A stretch of DNA of 64,000 nt, from positions 248,001-312,000 of the forward strand of contig NZ_JACHJY010000006.1 in NCBI RefSeq assembly GCF_014203895.1, given 5' to 3'. The notes beneath the pieces are model-generated. The model was not told the origin of the DNA and made no database searches. It saw nothing but the letters and a program-made list of their open reading frames with translations. Within the stretch, counting starts at the first letter, position 1. Each line of letters opens with the position of its first letter. Origin of the DNA: Streptomyces nymphaeiformis. GTDB taxonomy: Bacteria; Actinomycetota; Actinomycetes; Streptomycetales; Streptomycetaceae. Made by a program: the position numbers and the translations under genes. Below are positions 1 to 7,015 of the stretch, one piece after another.

Positions 1-102
1 GAGGCCGGCCGCGACGATCAGCAGGATCCAGGGCCAGGTCAGCTTGCGGCGTCCGGCCTTCTTCGGCGCGGCGCTCGGCTTGGCGACGGTGCCGGTGCTC
101 AT
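1..102 (-). CDS. ABC transporter permease, second subunit (5' part only)
   Basis: Only the first 34 codons lie in the window; the gene runs off the left edge. The reading begins with a short polar, basic stretch (MSTGTVAKPSAAPKKAGRRK) and enters a hydrophobic segment (LTWPWILLIVAAGL), as expected for a permease with a cytoplasmic N-terminus. Its ATG overlaps the stop of the upstream permease gene by four bases (ATGA), so the two are translationally coupled. By position it should be the second membrane subunit of the BMP/YufNOPQ-type nucleoside importer whose other three parts lie at 99-4102. The function is inferred from context only, because the conserved transmembrane core is outside the window. 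Confidence 0.75.
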   Translation of the reverse strand, partial: MSTGTVAKPSAAPKKAGRRKLTWPWILLIVAAGL

Positions 103-1214
103 GCCGAGACCTCCTTGTCGGTCTTGATGGCGCCGCCGGCGGCGAGCTCCTCGCCGACCTTCTGCTGCTGGCGGCGGGTGCCGTAACGGCGGACGAGCTC
201 GTAGGAGACGACCACGGCGATCACGATGATGCCCTGCATGATCTGCGTGATCTCCTTCGGGTACCCCGCGATGTCCAGGCTGGAGGACGCCTTTTCGAGG
301 AACGCGAAGAGGAGGGCGGCGAAGAGGATGCCGACCGGGTGATTGCGGCCGAGCAGCGCGACGGTGATGGCGGTGAAGCCGACGCCGACCGGGAAGGCGA
401 GGCTGTACGTGTGCGACTCGCCGAGCAGGATCGGCATGCCGGCCAGACCGGCGAGACCGCCCGAGATCAGCATCGCGGTGATGATCATCTTCTTGGCGTC
501 GACGCCGCTGGCCTGGGCCGCGGACTCGCTCTCGCCCGTGGCGCGCAGGTCGAAGCCGAAGCGCGTGCGGTTGATGACGAACCAGTAGACGACGCCGAGC
601 GCGAGCGCGACGAAGGTGAAGCCGTAGATCTGGCCGCCCTCGCCCATGTCGATGCCGGGGAACCAGCCGGACTCGGGGATCTGACCGGTGGTGAGGTCGT
701 TGGAGCCCGCGGGCTGGACGCCGAAGTTCTTCGGCAGGATCAGCCAGGCCACCAGGGAGGTGGTGATGGCGTTGAGCATGATCGTGGAGACGACCTCGGA
801 GACGCCGCGGGTGGTCTTCAGGATGCCCGCGATGCCGGCCCAGAGGGCACCGGTCGCGATGGCGACGAGCACGATGACCAGGATGTGCAGCGGACCGGGC
901 AGGTCGACGGCCGCGCCGACCAGCGCCGAGACCATCGCGGCGAGGCGGTACTGGCCCTCGACGCCGATGTTGAAGAGGTTCATCCGGAAGCCGATGGCCA
1001 CGCCCAGGGCCGCCAGATAGAGGATTCCGGTGTAGTTGACGATCAGGACCTGGACGTCGGAGTAACCGGCGTTGTCGATCATCAGCCGGATCGGCTCGAT
1101 CGGGTCCAGGCCCGTCGCGAGCAGCACCAGGACGGTGAGCACGAAGGACGAGACCAGCGCGAGCACGGGGCCGGCGGCCCCGATGATCAGCTTGTCCTTG
1201 TCGATTTTCATCAT
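99..1214 (-). CDS. BMP-type nucleoside ABC transporter, permease subunit
   Basis: This 371-residue integral membrane protein has about nine to ten hydrophobic segments. The cytoplasmic-loop region with GVSEVVSTIMLN and the conserved GFRMNLFNIGVEGQ stretch are typical of the BPD_transp_2 permeases that work with basic-membrane-protein (BMP) family binding proteins in nucleoside uptake. The start is one of two adjacent ATGs (MMKIDKDK) and overlaps the stop of the ATPase gene (ATGA); its own stop overlaps the start of the next permease the same way. Gene order lipoprotein, ATPase, permease, permease is the classic arrangement. The substrate (purine or pyrimidine nucleosides) is inferred from the family and not from specific residues. 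Confidence 0.9.
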   Translation of the reverse strand: MMKIDKDKLIIGAAGPVLALVSSFVLTVLVLLATGLDPIEPIRLMIDNAGYSDVQVLIVNYTGILYLAALGVAIGFRMNLFNIGVEGQYRLAAMVSALVGAAVDLPGPLHILVIVLVAIATGALWAGIAGILKTTRGVSEVVSTIMLNAITTSLVAWLILPKNFGVQPAGSNDLTTGQIPESGWFPGIDMGEGGQIYGFTFVALALGVVYWFVINRTRFGFDLRATGESESAAQASGVDAKKMIITAMLISGGLAGLAGMPILLGESHTYSLAFPVGVGFTAITVALLGRNHPVGILFAALLFAFLEKASSSLDIAGYPKEITQIMQGIIVIAVVVSYELVRRYGTRRQQQKVGEELAAGGAIKTDKEVSA

Positions 1215-2923
1215 CGGGCGTCACCGTCTTCGGACTGCTCGGTGCCTTCGAGCTGGCCGGTGGCCGCGCCGGTCATGGCGGATCCCAGCTGCTCGGGCGT
1301 GATGGTGGCGGGGTCGGCCTCGGCGACGAGCTTGCCGCGGTACATGACCCGGAGGGTGTCGGACAGGCCGATCAGCTCGTCGAGGTCGGCGGAGATCAGC
1401 AGCACCGCGAGGCCCGCGCGGCGGGCGTCCCGGATCGCGTCCCAGATCTGCGCCTGCGCGCCGACGTCCACACCGCGGGTGGGGTGGGCGGCGATCAGGA
1501 ACTTGGGGTTGTGGCTCATCTCGCGGCCGACGATCAGCTTCTGCTGGTTGCCGCCGGAGAGGGAGGCCGCGGTGACGTCGATGCCGGGCGTGCGGACGTC
1601 GTACTCGCGCACGATCCGCTCGGTGTCCTTGCGGGCGGCCTTGGGGTCGAGGATGCCGCGCTTGGAGTTGGGGGCCTCGGTGACGTGGCCGAGGATGCGG
1701 TTCTCCCAGAGGGGGGCCTCCAGGAGCAGGCCGTGGCGGTGGCGGTCCTCGGGGATGTAGCCGATGCCGCCCTCGCGGCGCTTGCGCACGGAGACCGTGG
1801 AGATGTCCTCGCCGTCGAGGCTGATGACGCCCGCGTCGGGCGAGTTCATGCCCATGAGGGCCTCGATGAGCTCGGTCTGGCCGTTGCCCTCGACACCGGC
1901 GATGCCGAGGATCTCGCCCTTGTGGATGGTGAGCGAGATGTCGTCGAGGAGGCGGCGCCCGGCGATGGGCTCCTCGTGCACCGTGACCGCGGCGGCCGGG
2001 TCGGCCGGGGCGGCGGTGGTGAGCGGGGCGGCGGCAGCGGCGCCGGCCTCGGTCAGGGTCAGGCCCTGGACCTGGATCATCGGGACGTCCGTGACCGTCG
2101 ACTCGCGGGTCTCCGGCGAGGGCAGCTCGCTGCCGACCATCAGCTCGGCGAGCTGCTTGGTGGTGGCGGTCTTCGGGTCGGCGGTGCCGACCGTGGTGCC
2201 CCGGCGGATGACGGTGATGTCGTCGGCGACCTTCAGGACCTCGCCCAGCTTGTGCGAGATGAAGATGACCGTGAGGCCCTCGGACTTGAGCTCGCGCAGG
2301 TTGTCGAAGAGCGCGTCGACCTCCTGCGGGACGAGGACGGCGGTCGGCTCGTCGAGGATGAGGATCTTCGCGCCGCGGTAGAGGACCTTGAGGATCTCGA
2401 CGCGCTGGCGGTCGGCCACGCCGAGGTCCTCGACGAGGGCGTCGGGGCGGACCCCGAGGCCGTACGCGTCGGAGATCTCCTTGATCTTCTTCCGCGCCTT
2501 GGCGCCGATGCCGTAGAGCTTCTCGCCGCCGAGGACGACGTTCTCCAGGACGGTGAGGTTGTCGGCGAGCATGAAGTGCTGGTGCACCATGCCGATGCCG
2601 CGGGCGATGGCGTCACCGGGGCTGGAGAAGGTGACCTGCTCGCCGTCGACCGCGATGGTGCCCTCGTCCGGCTTCTGCATGCCGTAGAGGATCTTCATGA
2701 GGGTCGACTTGCCGGCACCGTTCTCGCCGATGAGGGCGTGCACGGTGCCCTTGCGGACGGTGATGGCGATGTCCTTGTTGGCGACGACGCCGGGGAATCG
2801 CTTGGTGATGCCGTGCAGTTCTACGGCAGGGGGGCTGGACGCGTTGATGACGCACTCTCCTTGGCCGGAAGGAGTGGGAGCGGGAGGGCAGGGCGGGGTG
2901 AAGTTATCGTGCCAGGGAGACAT
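1211..2923 (-). CDS. BMP-type nucleoside ABC transporter, ATP-binding protein (two ABC domains)
   Basis: This is a tandem ABC ATPase of about 545-570 residues of the RbsA/YufO type. The first domain has an intact Walker A (GENGAGKST), Q-loop (HQHF) and Walker B (ILILDEPTA). The second has a good signature (LSGGNQQK) but degenerate Walker A (GVEGNGQTE) and Walker B-like IAAHPTRGVD, the usual asymmetry of sugar/nucleoside importers. An Ala/Pro-rich linker joins them. The start is uncertain. The only ATG (2923) has no ribosome-binding site, and the first 24 codons look unlike the family. A strong AAGGAG lies 8 bases before an in-frame ATC (codon 26), from which the protein begins INASSPPAVEL; no ATG, GTG or TTG lies between. 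The 3' end overlaps the permease gene. Confidence 0.9.
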   Translation of the reverse strand: MSPWHDNFTPPCPPAPTPSGQGECVINASSPPAVELHGITKRFPGVVANKDIAITVRKGTVHALIGENGAGKSTLMKILYGMQKPDEGTIAVDGEQVTFSSPGDAIARGIGMVHQHFMLADNLTVLENVVLGGEKLYGIGAKARKKIKEISDAYGLGVRPDALVEDLGVADRQRVEILKVLYRGAKILILDEPTAVLVPQEVDALFDNLRELKSEGLTVIFISHKLGEVLKVADDITVIRRGTTVGTADPKTATTKQLAELMVGSELPSPETRESTVTDVPMIQVQGLTLTEAGAAAAAPLTTAAPADPAAAVTVHEEPIAGRRLLDDISLTIHKGEILGIAGVEGNGQTELIEALMGMNSPDAGVISLDGEDISTVSVRKRREGGIGYIPEDRHRHGLLLEAPLWENRILGHVTEAPNSKRGILDPKAARKDTERIVREYDVRTPGIDVTAASLSGGNQQKLIVGREMSHNPKFLIAAHPTRGVDVGAQAQIWDAIRDARRAGLAVLLISADLDELIGLSDTLRVMYRGKLVAEADPATITPEQLGSAMTGAATGQLEGTEQSEDGDAR

Positions 2924-2935
2924 CTACACGCGTAG
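2924..2935 (-). promoter_or_regulatory. CTACGCGTGT element before the ABC ATPase gene
   Basis: Reading the minus strand, CTACGCGTGTAG lies immediately before the first possible start of the ATPase gene. The same 10-base core, CTACGCGYGT, occurs in the same orientation upstream of the binding-protein gene (4167-4176). Shared elements ahead of two genes of one transport system suggest a common regulator. ACGCGT in its centre is palindromic. No regulator gene is adjacent, so the assignment is inference. Confidence 0.35.
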
Positions 2936-2970
2936 CGCTGCCGAAAAGTGAAAACCCGTACGGGAATGGG

Positions 2971-3017
2971 CCCGGGGCCCGGGTCCGGTGGGGGGTGCCA
3001 CCGGATCCGGGCCCGGG
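2971..3017 (-). terminator. GC-rich hairpin between binding-protein and ATPase genes
   Basis: The arms 2971-2991 and 2998-3017 pair over about 19 positions, with one bulged G and one G/A mismatch, around a loop of about six bases. The stem holds GGGCCC and GGATCC/GGTCC blocks. There is no U-tract. It lies after the binding-protein stop (3041) and before the ATPase gene, where a partial terminator or 3'-end-stabilising hairpin would keep the binding protein more abundant than the membrane complex. Confidence 0.55.
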
Positions 3018-3040
3018 TTCAGGTCGTGACCTGGACGTCC

Positions 3041-4102
3041 TTACGGAGCGGTCTTGACCGTGATCTTGCCGTCGACGATGTCCTTCTTCGCCTTCTCCAC
3101 CGCGGCGGTGACGTCGGTCATCTTGACGAACGCCGGGTTGGAGTCGGCCAGGCCGACGCCGTTGGTGGCGAGGCCGTAGCGGATCTCACCGGTCTGCGGC
3201 TTGCCGTCCTTGACCGACTTGATCAGGTTGAAGACGGAGCCCGAGACGTCCTTGGTGACCGAGGTCAGGATCTGGTTCTTGTACGAGGCCAGACCCGCCT
3301 GCTTGTACTGGTCGGAGTCGACGCCGATGGCCCACTTGCCCGCGGCCGAGGCGGCCTCGATGGCGCCCGAGCCGGCCAGACCGGCGGCGGCGTAGATCAC
3401 GTCGGCGCCCTTGTCGAGCTGGCCCTCCGCGGCGGCCTTGCCGAGGTCGGGCTTCGAGAAGCCGTCGAAGTTCGGCGGCTGGGTCAGGTACTGGGTGAGC
3501 ACCTTCGCCTTGGGGTTGGTGTCCTTGACGCCCTGCGTGTAGCCCGCCTCGAACTTCTTGATCAGCGGAACCTCGACACCGCCGATGAAGCCGACCGTGC
3601 CGGTCTTGGAGGCCTTGGCGGCGACGACGCCGGCCAGGTAGGAGCCCTGCTCCTCGTTGAAGACCAGGTTGGCGATGTTCGGGGCGGTCACCGAGGTGTC
3701 GTCGATGAGACCGAAGGTGGTCTTCGGGAACTGCTTGGCGACCTTCGCGATGGCCGGGGCGTAGGAGAAGCCGACGCCGATGACCGGGTTGTTGCCGGCG
3801 CGGGCCAGCGAGGTGAGGCGCGCGACCTTGTCGGCGTCGCTCTCGCCCTGCGACGGCTCGGCCTCGGCGCCCTTGACGCCGAGCTCCTTCTCGGCCTTCT
3901 GCAGGCCGGCGAAGGCGGCGTCGTTGAACGACTGGTCGCCACGGCCGCCGATGTCGTACGCGATGGCGGCCTTGACGGCCGAGCCCGAGGCCGCGCTGGA
4001 GCTGGAGCTGGAGCCCGTGGACGACTTGCCACACGCGGTGGCGGACAGGGCGAGCGCCGCGGCGGTGAGGCCCACGGTCGTGATCCTGGTGATCCGGCGC
4101 AA
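3041..4102 (-). CDS. BMP-family ABC transporter substrate-binding lipoprotein
   Basis: This 353-residue secreted lipoprotein has a basic start (MRRITR), a hydrophobic core and a lipobox ending ATAC at residue 24, followed by a Ser/Gly/Ala-rich linker. The mature domain has the BMP/PnrA-like periplasmic-binding fold signatures: AIAYDIGGRGDQSFNDAAFAGL near the start, a conserved GVGFSYAP, the VGFIGGVEVPLI block and GVDSDQ near residue 270. It would capture nucleosides outside the membrane and pass them to the ATPase/permease complex encoded downstream. A hairpin at 2971-3017 separates it from the rest of the operon. The CTACGCGCGT element 65 bases upstream is shared with the ATPase gene. Confidence 0.92.
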   Translation of the reverse strand: MRRITRITTVGLTAAALALSATACGKSSTGSSSSSSAASGSAVKAAIAYDIGGRGDQSFNDAAFAGLQKAEKELGVKGAEAEPSQGESDADKVARLTSLARAGNNPVIGVGFSYAPAIAKVAKQFPKTTFGLIDDTSVTAPNIANLVFNEEQGSYLAGVVAAKASKTGTVGFIGGVEVPLIKKFEAGYTQGVKDTNPKAKVLTQYLTQPPNFDGFSKPDLGKAAAEGQLDKGADVIYAAAGLAGSGAIEAASAAGKWAIGVDSDQYKQAGLASYKNQILTSVTKDVSGSVFNLIKSVKDGKPQTGEIRYGLATNGVGLADSNPAFVKMTDVTAAVEKAKKDIVDGKITVKTAP

Positions 4103-4166
4103 GAGGAGGGTCCCTTCAAGACTGACCGAAAGCGCCTCTTCCGGCGCTGGTTTCGCGGCGATCGTA

Positions 4167-4176
4167 ACGCGCGTAG
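4167..4176 (-). promoter_or_regulatory. CTACGCGCGT element upstream of the BMP lipoprotein gene
   Basis: The minus strand reads CTACGCGCGT about 65 bases before the lipoprotein start. It matches nine of ten bases of the element at 2926-2935 in the same orientation. Its core ACGCGCGT is an 8-base palindrome. It may be an operator for the transport genes; the regulator is unknown. Confidence 0.35.
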
Positions 4177-4302
4177 ATGTCAGTTAAAGACCCGTTCATG
4201 AGTCGTTATCGGATCGTCGCGAACCGGCCAGCCGAGGCGACCGGGGGCGTTCGGCCCGGTACCGCCGGTTATACAGGCCGGTACGCGCGTTGGGGAGACC
4301 CC

Positions 4303-4354
4303 GGAACGGCGACACGCCGTTCTTGGGCCGGACGGCCGAGTGTGCCGTCCGGCC
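4303..4354 (-). terminator. Tandem hairpins downstream of the amidohydrolase gene
   Basis: A perfect 11-bp stem (GGCCGGACGGC at 4326-4336 with its complement at 4344-4354, loop of seven) is followed in the minus direction by an 8-bp stem (4303-4322, GAACGGCG/CGCCGTTC). They lie about 130 bases after the M20 gene stop and may end that transcript. There is no good U-run. Confidence 0.45.
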
Positions 4355-4484
4355 GGATTTCAACCGTTTCGGCGTGGCGTTGGTCACCGCCGGGACGTGG
4401 CGATGATCACCGAAGAAGGGGGCTCGGGGGTGCTGCCGCCGGGGCCCGGGCCCGCGTCCGTCAGGGCCCGGGGCGTTGCGTCCG

Positions 4485-5729
4485 TCAGAGGACGGGCGTT
4501 GCGGTCGTCCGGGGCTTGGCCGCGCCGTCGAGCAGGGCCGCGGCCGTGAAGAGCTCCACGCCCGCCTCGATGCACCGCTCGTCCACGTCGAAGTCACCGG
4601 CGTGCAGGTCCCGGACCCGGGTGTCGCCGGGGGTGCGGACGCCGAGGCGGGCCATGGCGCCGGGGACGTGCTCCAGGTACCAGGAGAAGTCCTCGCCGCC
4701 GAGGCTCTGCTCGGTGTCCTCGACCGCGTACGGCCCGCGGCGGGCCGTCATGGCGTCGCGGAGCAGTTCGGCGATCAGCGGGTCGTTGACGACCGGGGGG
4801 ACGCCCCTGACGTAGTCCACGGTCACCTTGGCCCGGTGGAGGGTCGCGACCTCGTCGATCGCCGCGTGGACCAGGTCGGGGGCCTCGCGCCAGGCGGGCA
4901 GGTCGAGGCAGCGGACGGTGCCGGAGAGTTCGGCGCGCTGCGGGATGACGTTGGGGGCGTGGCCGGCCTCGATGCGGCCCCAGGTGACCGAGAGGCCCGA
5001 GCGGGCGTCGACGCGGCGGGCGAGGACGGCGGGGACGTCGGTGGCGACCCGGGCGGCGGCGGTGACCAGGTCGGTGGTGAGGTGCGGGCGGGCGGTGTGG
5101 CCGCCGGGGCCGTCGAGGGTGACCTCCAGACGGTCGCAGGCGGAGGTGATGGCGCCCGCGCGGAGCCCGATCTTCCCGGCGTCGACCCGGGGGTCGCAGT
5201 GGACGGCGACGATCCGGCCGACGCCGTCCAGGACGCCGGCCTCGACGGTGTCGGTGGCGCCGCCGGGCAGGACCTCCTCGGCGGGCTGGAAGATCAGCCG
5301 CACGGCGTTCGGCAGGAGGCCCTCGCGGTCGAGCTCGGCGAGGACGAGTCCGGCGCCGAGGACGGTGGTGGTGTGGACGTCGTGTCCGCAGGCGTGGGCG
5401 CGGTTGGCCACGGTGGAGCGGTAGGCGACGGTCTTGACGTCGGGGATGGGCAGCGCGTCCAGGTCGGCGCGGATCGCGAGCATGGACCGGCCGGCGGCCC
5501 GGGTGCCGATGTCACAGATGAGCCCGGTGCCGCCCGGCAGGACCTTCGGCGCGAGGCCGGCCGCCTCCAGGCGGGCCTTGAGCGCGGCGGTCGTACGGAA
5601 CTCCTGGTTGCCGAGCTCGGGGTGCATGTGCAAGTCCCTGCGGAAGGCGACGAGTTCGGCGCGCAGGGGTTCGGACAGCGTTCCGGGCAGGGTGGCGGAG
5701 CCGGGCTCACGGGACTTCAACTGGTTCAC
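4485..5729 (-). CDS. M20-family amidohydrolase / peptidase
   Basis: This 414-residue cytoplasmic metallohydrolase is of the M20D (IAA-amino-acid hydrolase/hippurate hydrolase) type. Motifs in order: RRDLHMHPELG near residue 30, the metal-binding HACGHDVHTT near 110, IFQPAEE near 140 with the catalytic glutamate, then the dimerisation domain (GGHTARPHLTTD) and a final GGEDFSWYL metal-site motif. It should hydrolyse an N-acyl or amide bond; the substrate cannot be told. The GTG start at 5729 is supported by TACCCT ending 7 bases upstream (leaderless pattern). It is transcribed on its own, after the glycopolymer operon in the same direction. Confidence 0.88.
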   Translation of the reverse strand: MNQLKSREPGSATLPGTLSEPLRAELVAFRRDLHMHPELGNQEFRTTAALKARLEAAGLAPKVLPGGTGLICDIGTRAAGRSMLAIRADLDALPIPDVKTVAYRSTVANRAHACGHDVHTTTVLGAGLVLAELDREGLLPNAVRLIFQPAEEVLPGGATDTVEAGVLDGVGRIVAVHCDPRVDAGKIGLRAGAITSACDRLEVTLDGPGGHTARPHLTTDLVTAAARVATDVPAVLARRVDARSGLSVTWGRIEAGHAPNVIPQRAELSGTVRCLDLPAWREAPDLVHAAIDEVATLHRAKVTVDYVRGVPPVVNDPLIAELLRDAMTARRGPYAVEDTEQSLGGEDFSWYLEHVPGAMARLGVRTPGDTRVRDLHAGDFDVDERCIEAGVELFTAAALLDGAAKPRTTATPVL

Positions 5730-5736
5730 CCTTTGA

Positions 5737-5742
5737 AGGGTA
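5737..5742 (-). promoter_or_regulatory. -10 element of a leaderless promoter for the M20 gene
   Basis: TACCCT on the minus strand is separated by 7 bases from the GTG start of the amidohydrolase gene, the spacing seen at a dozen other genes in the window. No good -35 is visible. Confidence 0.45.
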
Positions 5743-5782
5743 GGCCCGTGGAGAGGTCAACTGCCCGTTGATCACGAGAATT

Positions 5783-5821
5783 TCAGCCCCTTAGGGGAAA
5801 GAATCTCGGTTTCGCAGGCAT
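5783..5821 (-). CDS. Possible 12-residue leader peptide (MPAKPRFFPLRG)
   Basis: Directly after the polysialyltransferase-like gene, the minus strand has AGGAG (5830-5834), 8 bases, then an ATG-initiated 12-codon frame ending in TGA. Its last codons lie in a hairpin with a CCCCTTAGGGG core (about 5786-5796) and longer imperfect arms reaching GAGA at 5776 and TCTC near 5807. The frame is 54 bases before the M20 gene. The strong ribosome site and the hairpin suggest a translated leader or a coupling device. The next gene, however, seems to have its own leaderless promoter, so the peptide could also be chance. Confidence 0.35.
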   Translation of the reverse strand: MPAKPRFFPLRG

Positions 5822-5845
5822 GAACCTCACTCCTGGTGGGTACGC

Positions 5846-7015
5846 TCAGCCGAATTCGAGCCGGTCGGCCGGATGTGCCGCCCGGGCGGTGAGCCGGTCG
5901 ACCTCGTGGGCCGCGGTGCCCGTGATCCCGGACAGGAAGCCCTGGGCGCGCGGCGAGGCGGTCGCCCGCAGCCACTCGGGCGCTATGTCGATGACGGCCA
6001 CCTTCACGCCCGTGCCGGCCAGGGCCAGCGGCAGGGTGTGCACGACCGTGGACGGGAAGCTGACGACCGTACGGCCGATGGGGCCGCGCCGGGCGATCAG
6101 CTCCAGGGGCAGCTCGGGCCGGACCACCTGGAGGCCCGTCTCGACCGCGATCCGGTGCAGCTTCTCGGCGCTCTCCCTGCGGTGCGCGAAGTAGCGGGTG
6201 GCCCCGTGGGCACGGGCCAGCTCGCTCACCACGCGCGCGTAGTGGTCGGCGTCGACGACCCCGGTCTCGACGAGCGAGGTGCCGACGAGGTCCGCGCCGC
6301 CGGTGAGCAGCGGCGGGCCGAAGGTGTCCCGGGTCCAGGCGTACGCGTTCTCCGTGACCGTGACGCCCTCCGGGGCCTCCACGGGCAGCGAGGTGAAGAT
6401 CTCGACCGTACGGCCCCGGGCGGGGGCGAGCCGGCGCCTCGCGAGGGTCGTCACCGGGGCGAGGACCAGCTCACGGGGGCCCAGGCTGCCCTTGCGGTGC
6501 CAGCGCACCAGGCGCTCGCCGCGGCCGAGCTGGGCGGCGAACTCCATGGTCGCGGTGCCGTCGTCGACCACCGTCAGGTGCCGGGGGGCGAAAAGGGTCA
6601 GGAGCAGCTGGACGTACCGGGAGAACGGGTCCCCGATGATCACCCGCTCGGCCGAGCGCAGCGGCTGGGCGAGCCTCCGCAGCGTCCGGACGAGCGCGCC
6701 CCGGCCGCCGCGGGCCTCCTGCCAGTGCACGGTGAGCCCCTGGTCGCGGGCCAGCTGGGCCATCCGGCGCAGCTGGCCCCGCGACATGGGGTCGGTCGGC
6801 GAGAGGACGACGACGGTCAGGGCGTCCGCCGGGTCGCCGGTGGAGGGCGCCGCGTTCGCGGGCGTCCTCGGAGCCGGGAGCCCGGGCCCGGCAGGGGCGC
6901 CGTCCGTGGTGCCCACCGGTTCCGCGGCGGAACGGGGGGCGGTCTGCGTGTGCGCCCACTCCAGGACGTTCAGGAGCTGGACCGGGCTCTCGACGAACGC
7001 CAGCTGGGTGGTCAT
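5846..7015 (-). CDS. POLYSIA-family (alpha-2,8-polysialyltransferase-like) glycosyltransferase
   Basis: This 389-residue cytoplasmic protein begins MTTQLAFVESPVQLLNVLEW, the N-terminal signature of the bacterial polysialyltransferase-like family (FVESPVQLLN, then a nucleotide-sugar-binding fold). Further family-like blocks are VVDDGTATMEFA near residue 150 and the C-terminal YFAHRRE...VVSFPSTVVHTLPL. It probably adds or polymerises an activated nonulosonic sugar on a cell-wall glycopolymer at the inner membrane face. Its ATG overlaps the stop of the NeuB-type gene (ATGA), and it is the last gene of the minus-strand cluster. A second family member lies at 11750-13060. The N-terminal third contains an Ala/Pro/Gly-rich insertion. 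Confidence 0.82.
   Translation of the reverse strand: MTTQLAFVESPVQLLNVLEWAHTQTAPRSAAEPVGTTDGAPAGPGLPAPRTPANAAPSTGDPADALTVVVLSPTDPMSRGQLRRMAQLARDQGLTVHWQEARGGRGALVRTLRRLAQPLRSAERVIIGDPFSRYVQLLLTLFAPRHLTVVDDGTATMEFAAQLGRGERLVRWHRKGSLGPRELVLAPVTTLARRRLAPARGRTVEIFTSLPVEAPEGVTVTENAYAWTRDTFGPPLLTGGADLVGTSLVETGVVDADHYARVVSELARAHGATRYFAHRRESAEKLHRIAVETGLQVVRPELPLELIARRGPIGRTVVSFPSTVVHTLPLALAGTGVKVAVIDIAPEWLRATASPRAQGFLSGITGTAAHEVDRLTARAAHPADRLEFG

Larger units (their letters stand above)
4103..4484. other. Intergenic region upstream of the BMP lipoprotein gene
   Basis: These 382 bases hold no convincing gene. Near the right side are the tandem hairpins of 4303-4354 and a GC-rich tail after the amidohydrolase stop; near the left side are the CTACGCGCGT element and the lipoprotein promoter region. 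Long open frames on both strands here have arginine/proline-rich translations typical of noncoding high-GC DNA. Confidence 0.6.

Noticed and set aside
1484..2935. Long plus-strand open frame opposite the ABC ATPase gene
   Set aside because: It is a high-GC shadow: acidic, Val/Leu/Asp/Gly-rich repetitive translation, no ribosome site, no family motif, and it sits exactly antisense to a strong ABC gene.
4177..4815. Plus-strand open frames in the 4103-4484 gap and into the M20 gene
   Set aside because: Arginine/proline/glycine-rich translations without start signals; they run through hairpins and antisense to the M20 gene.
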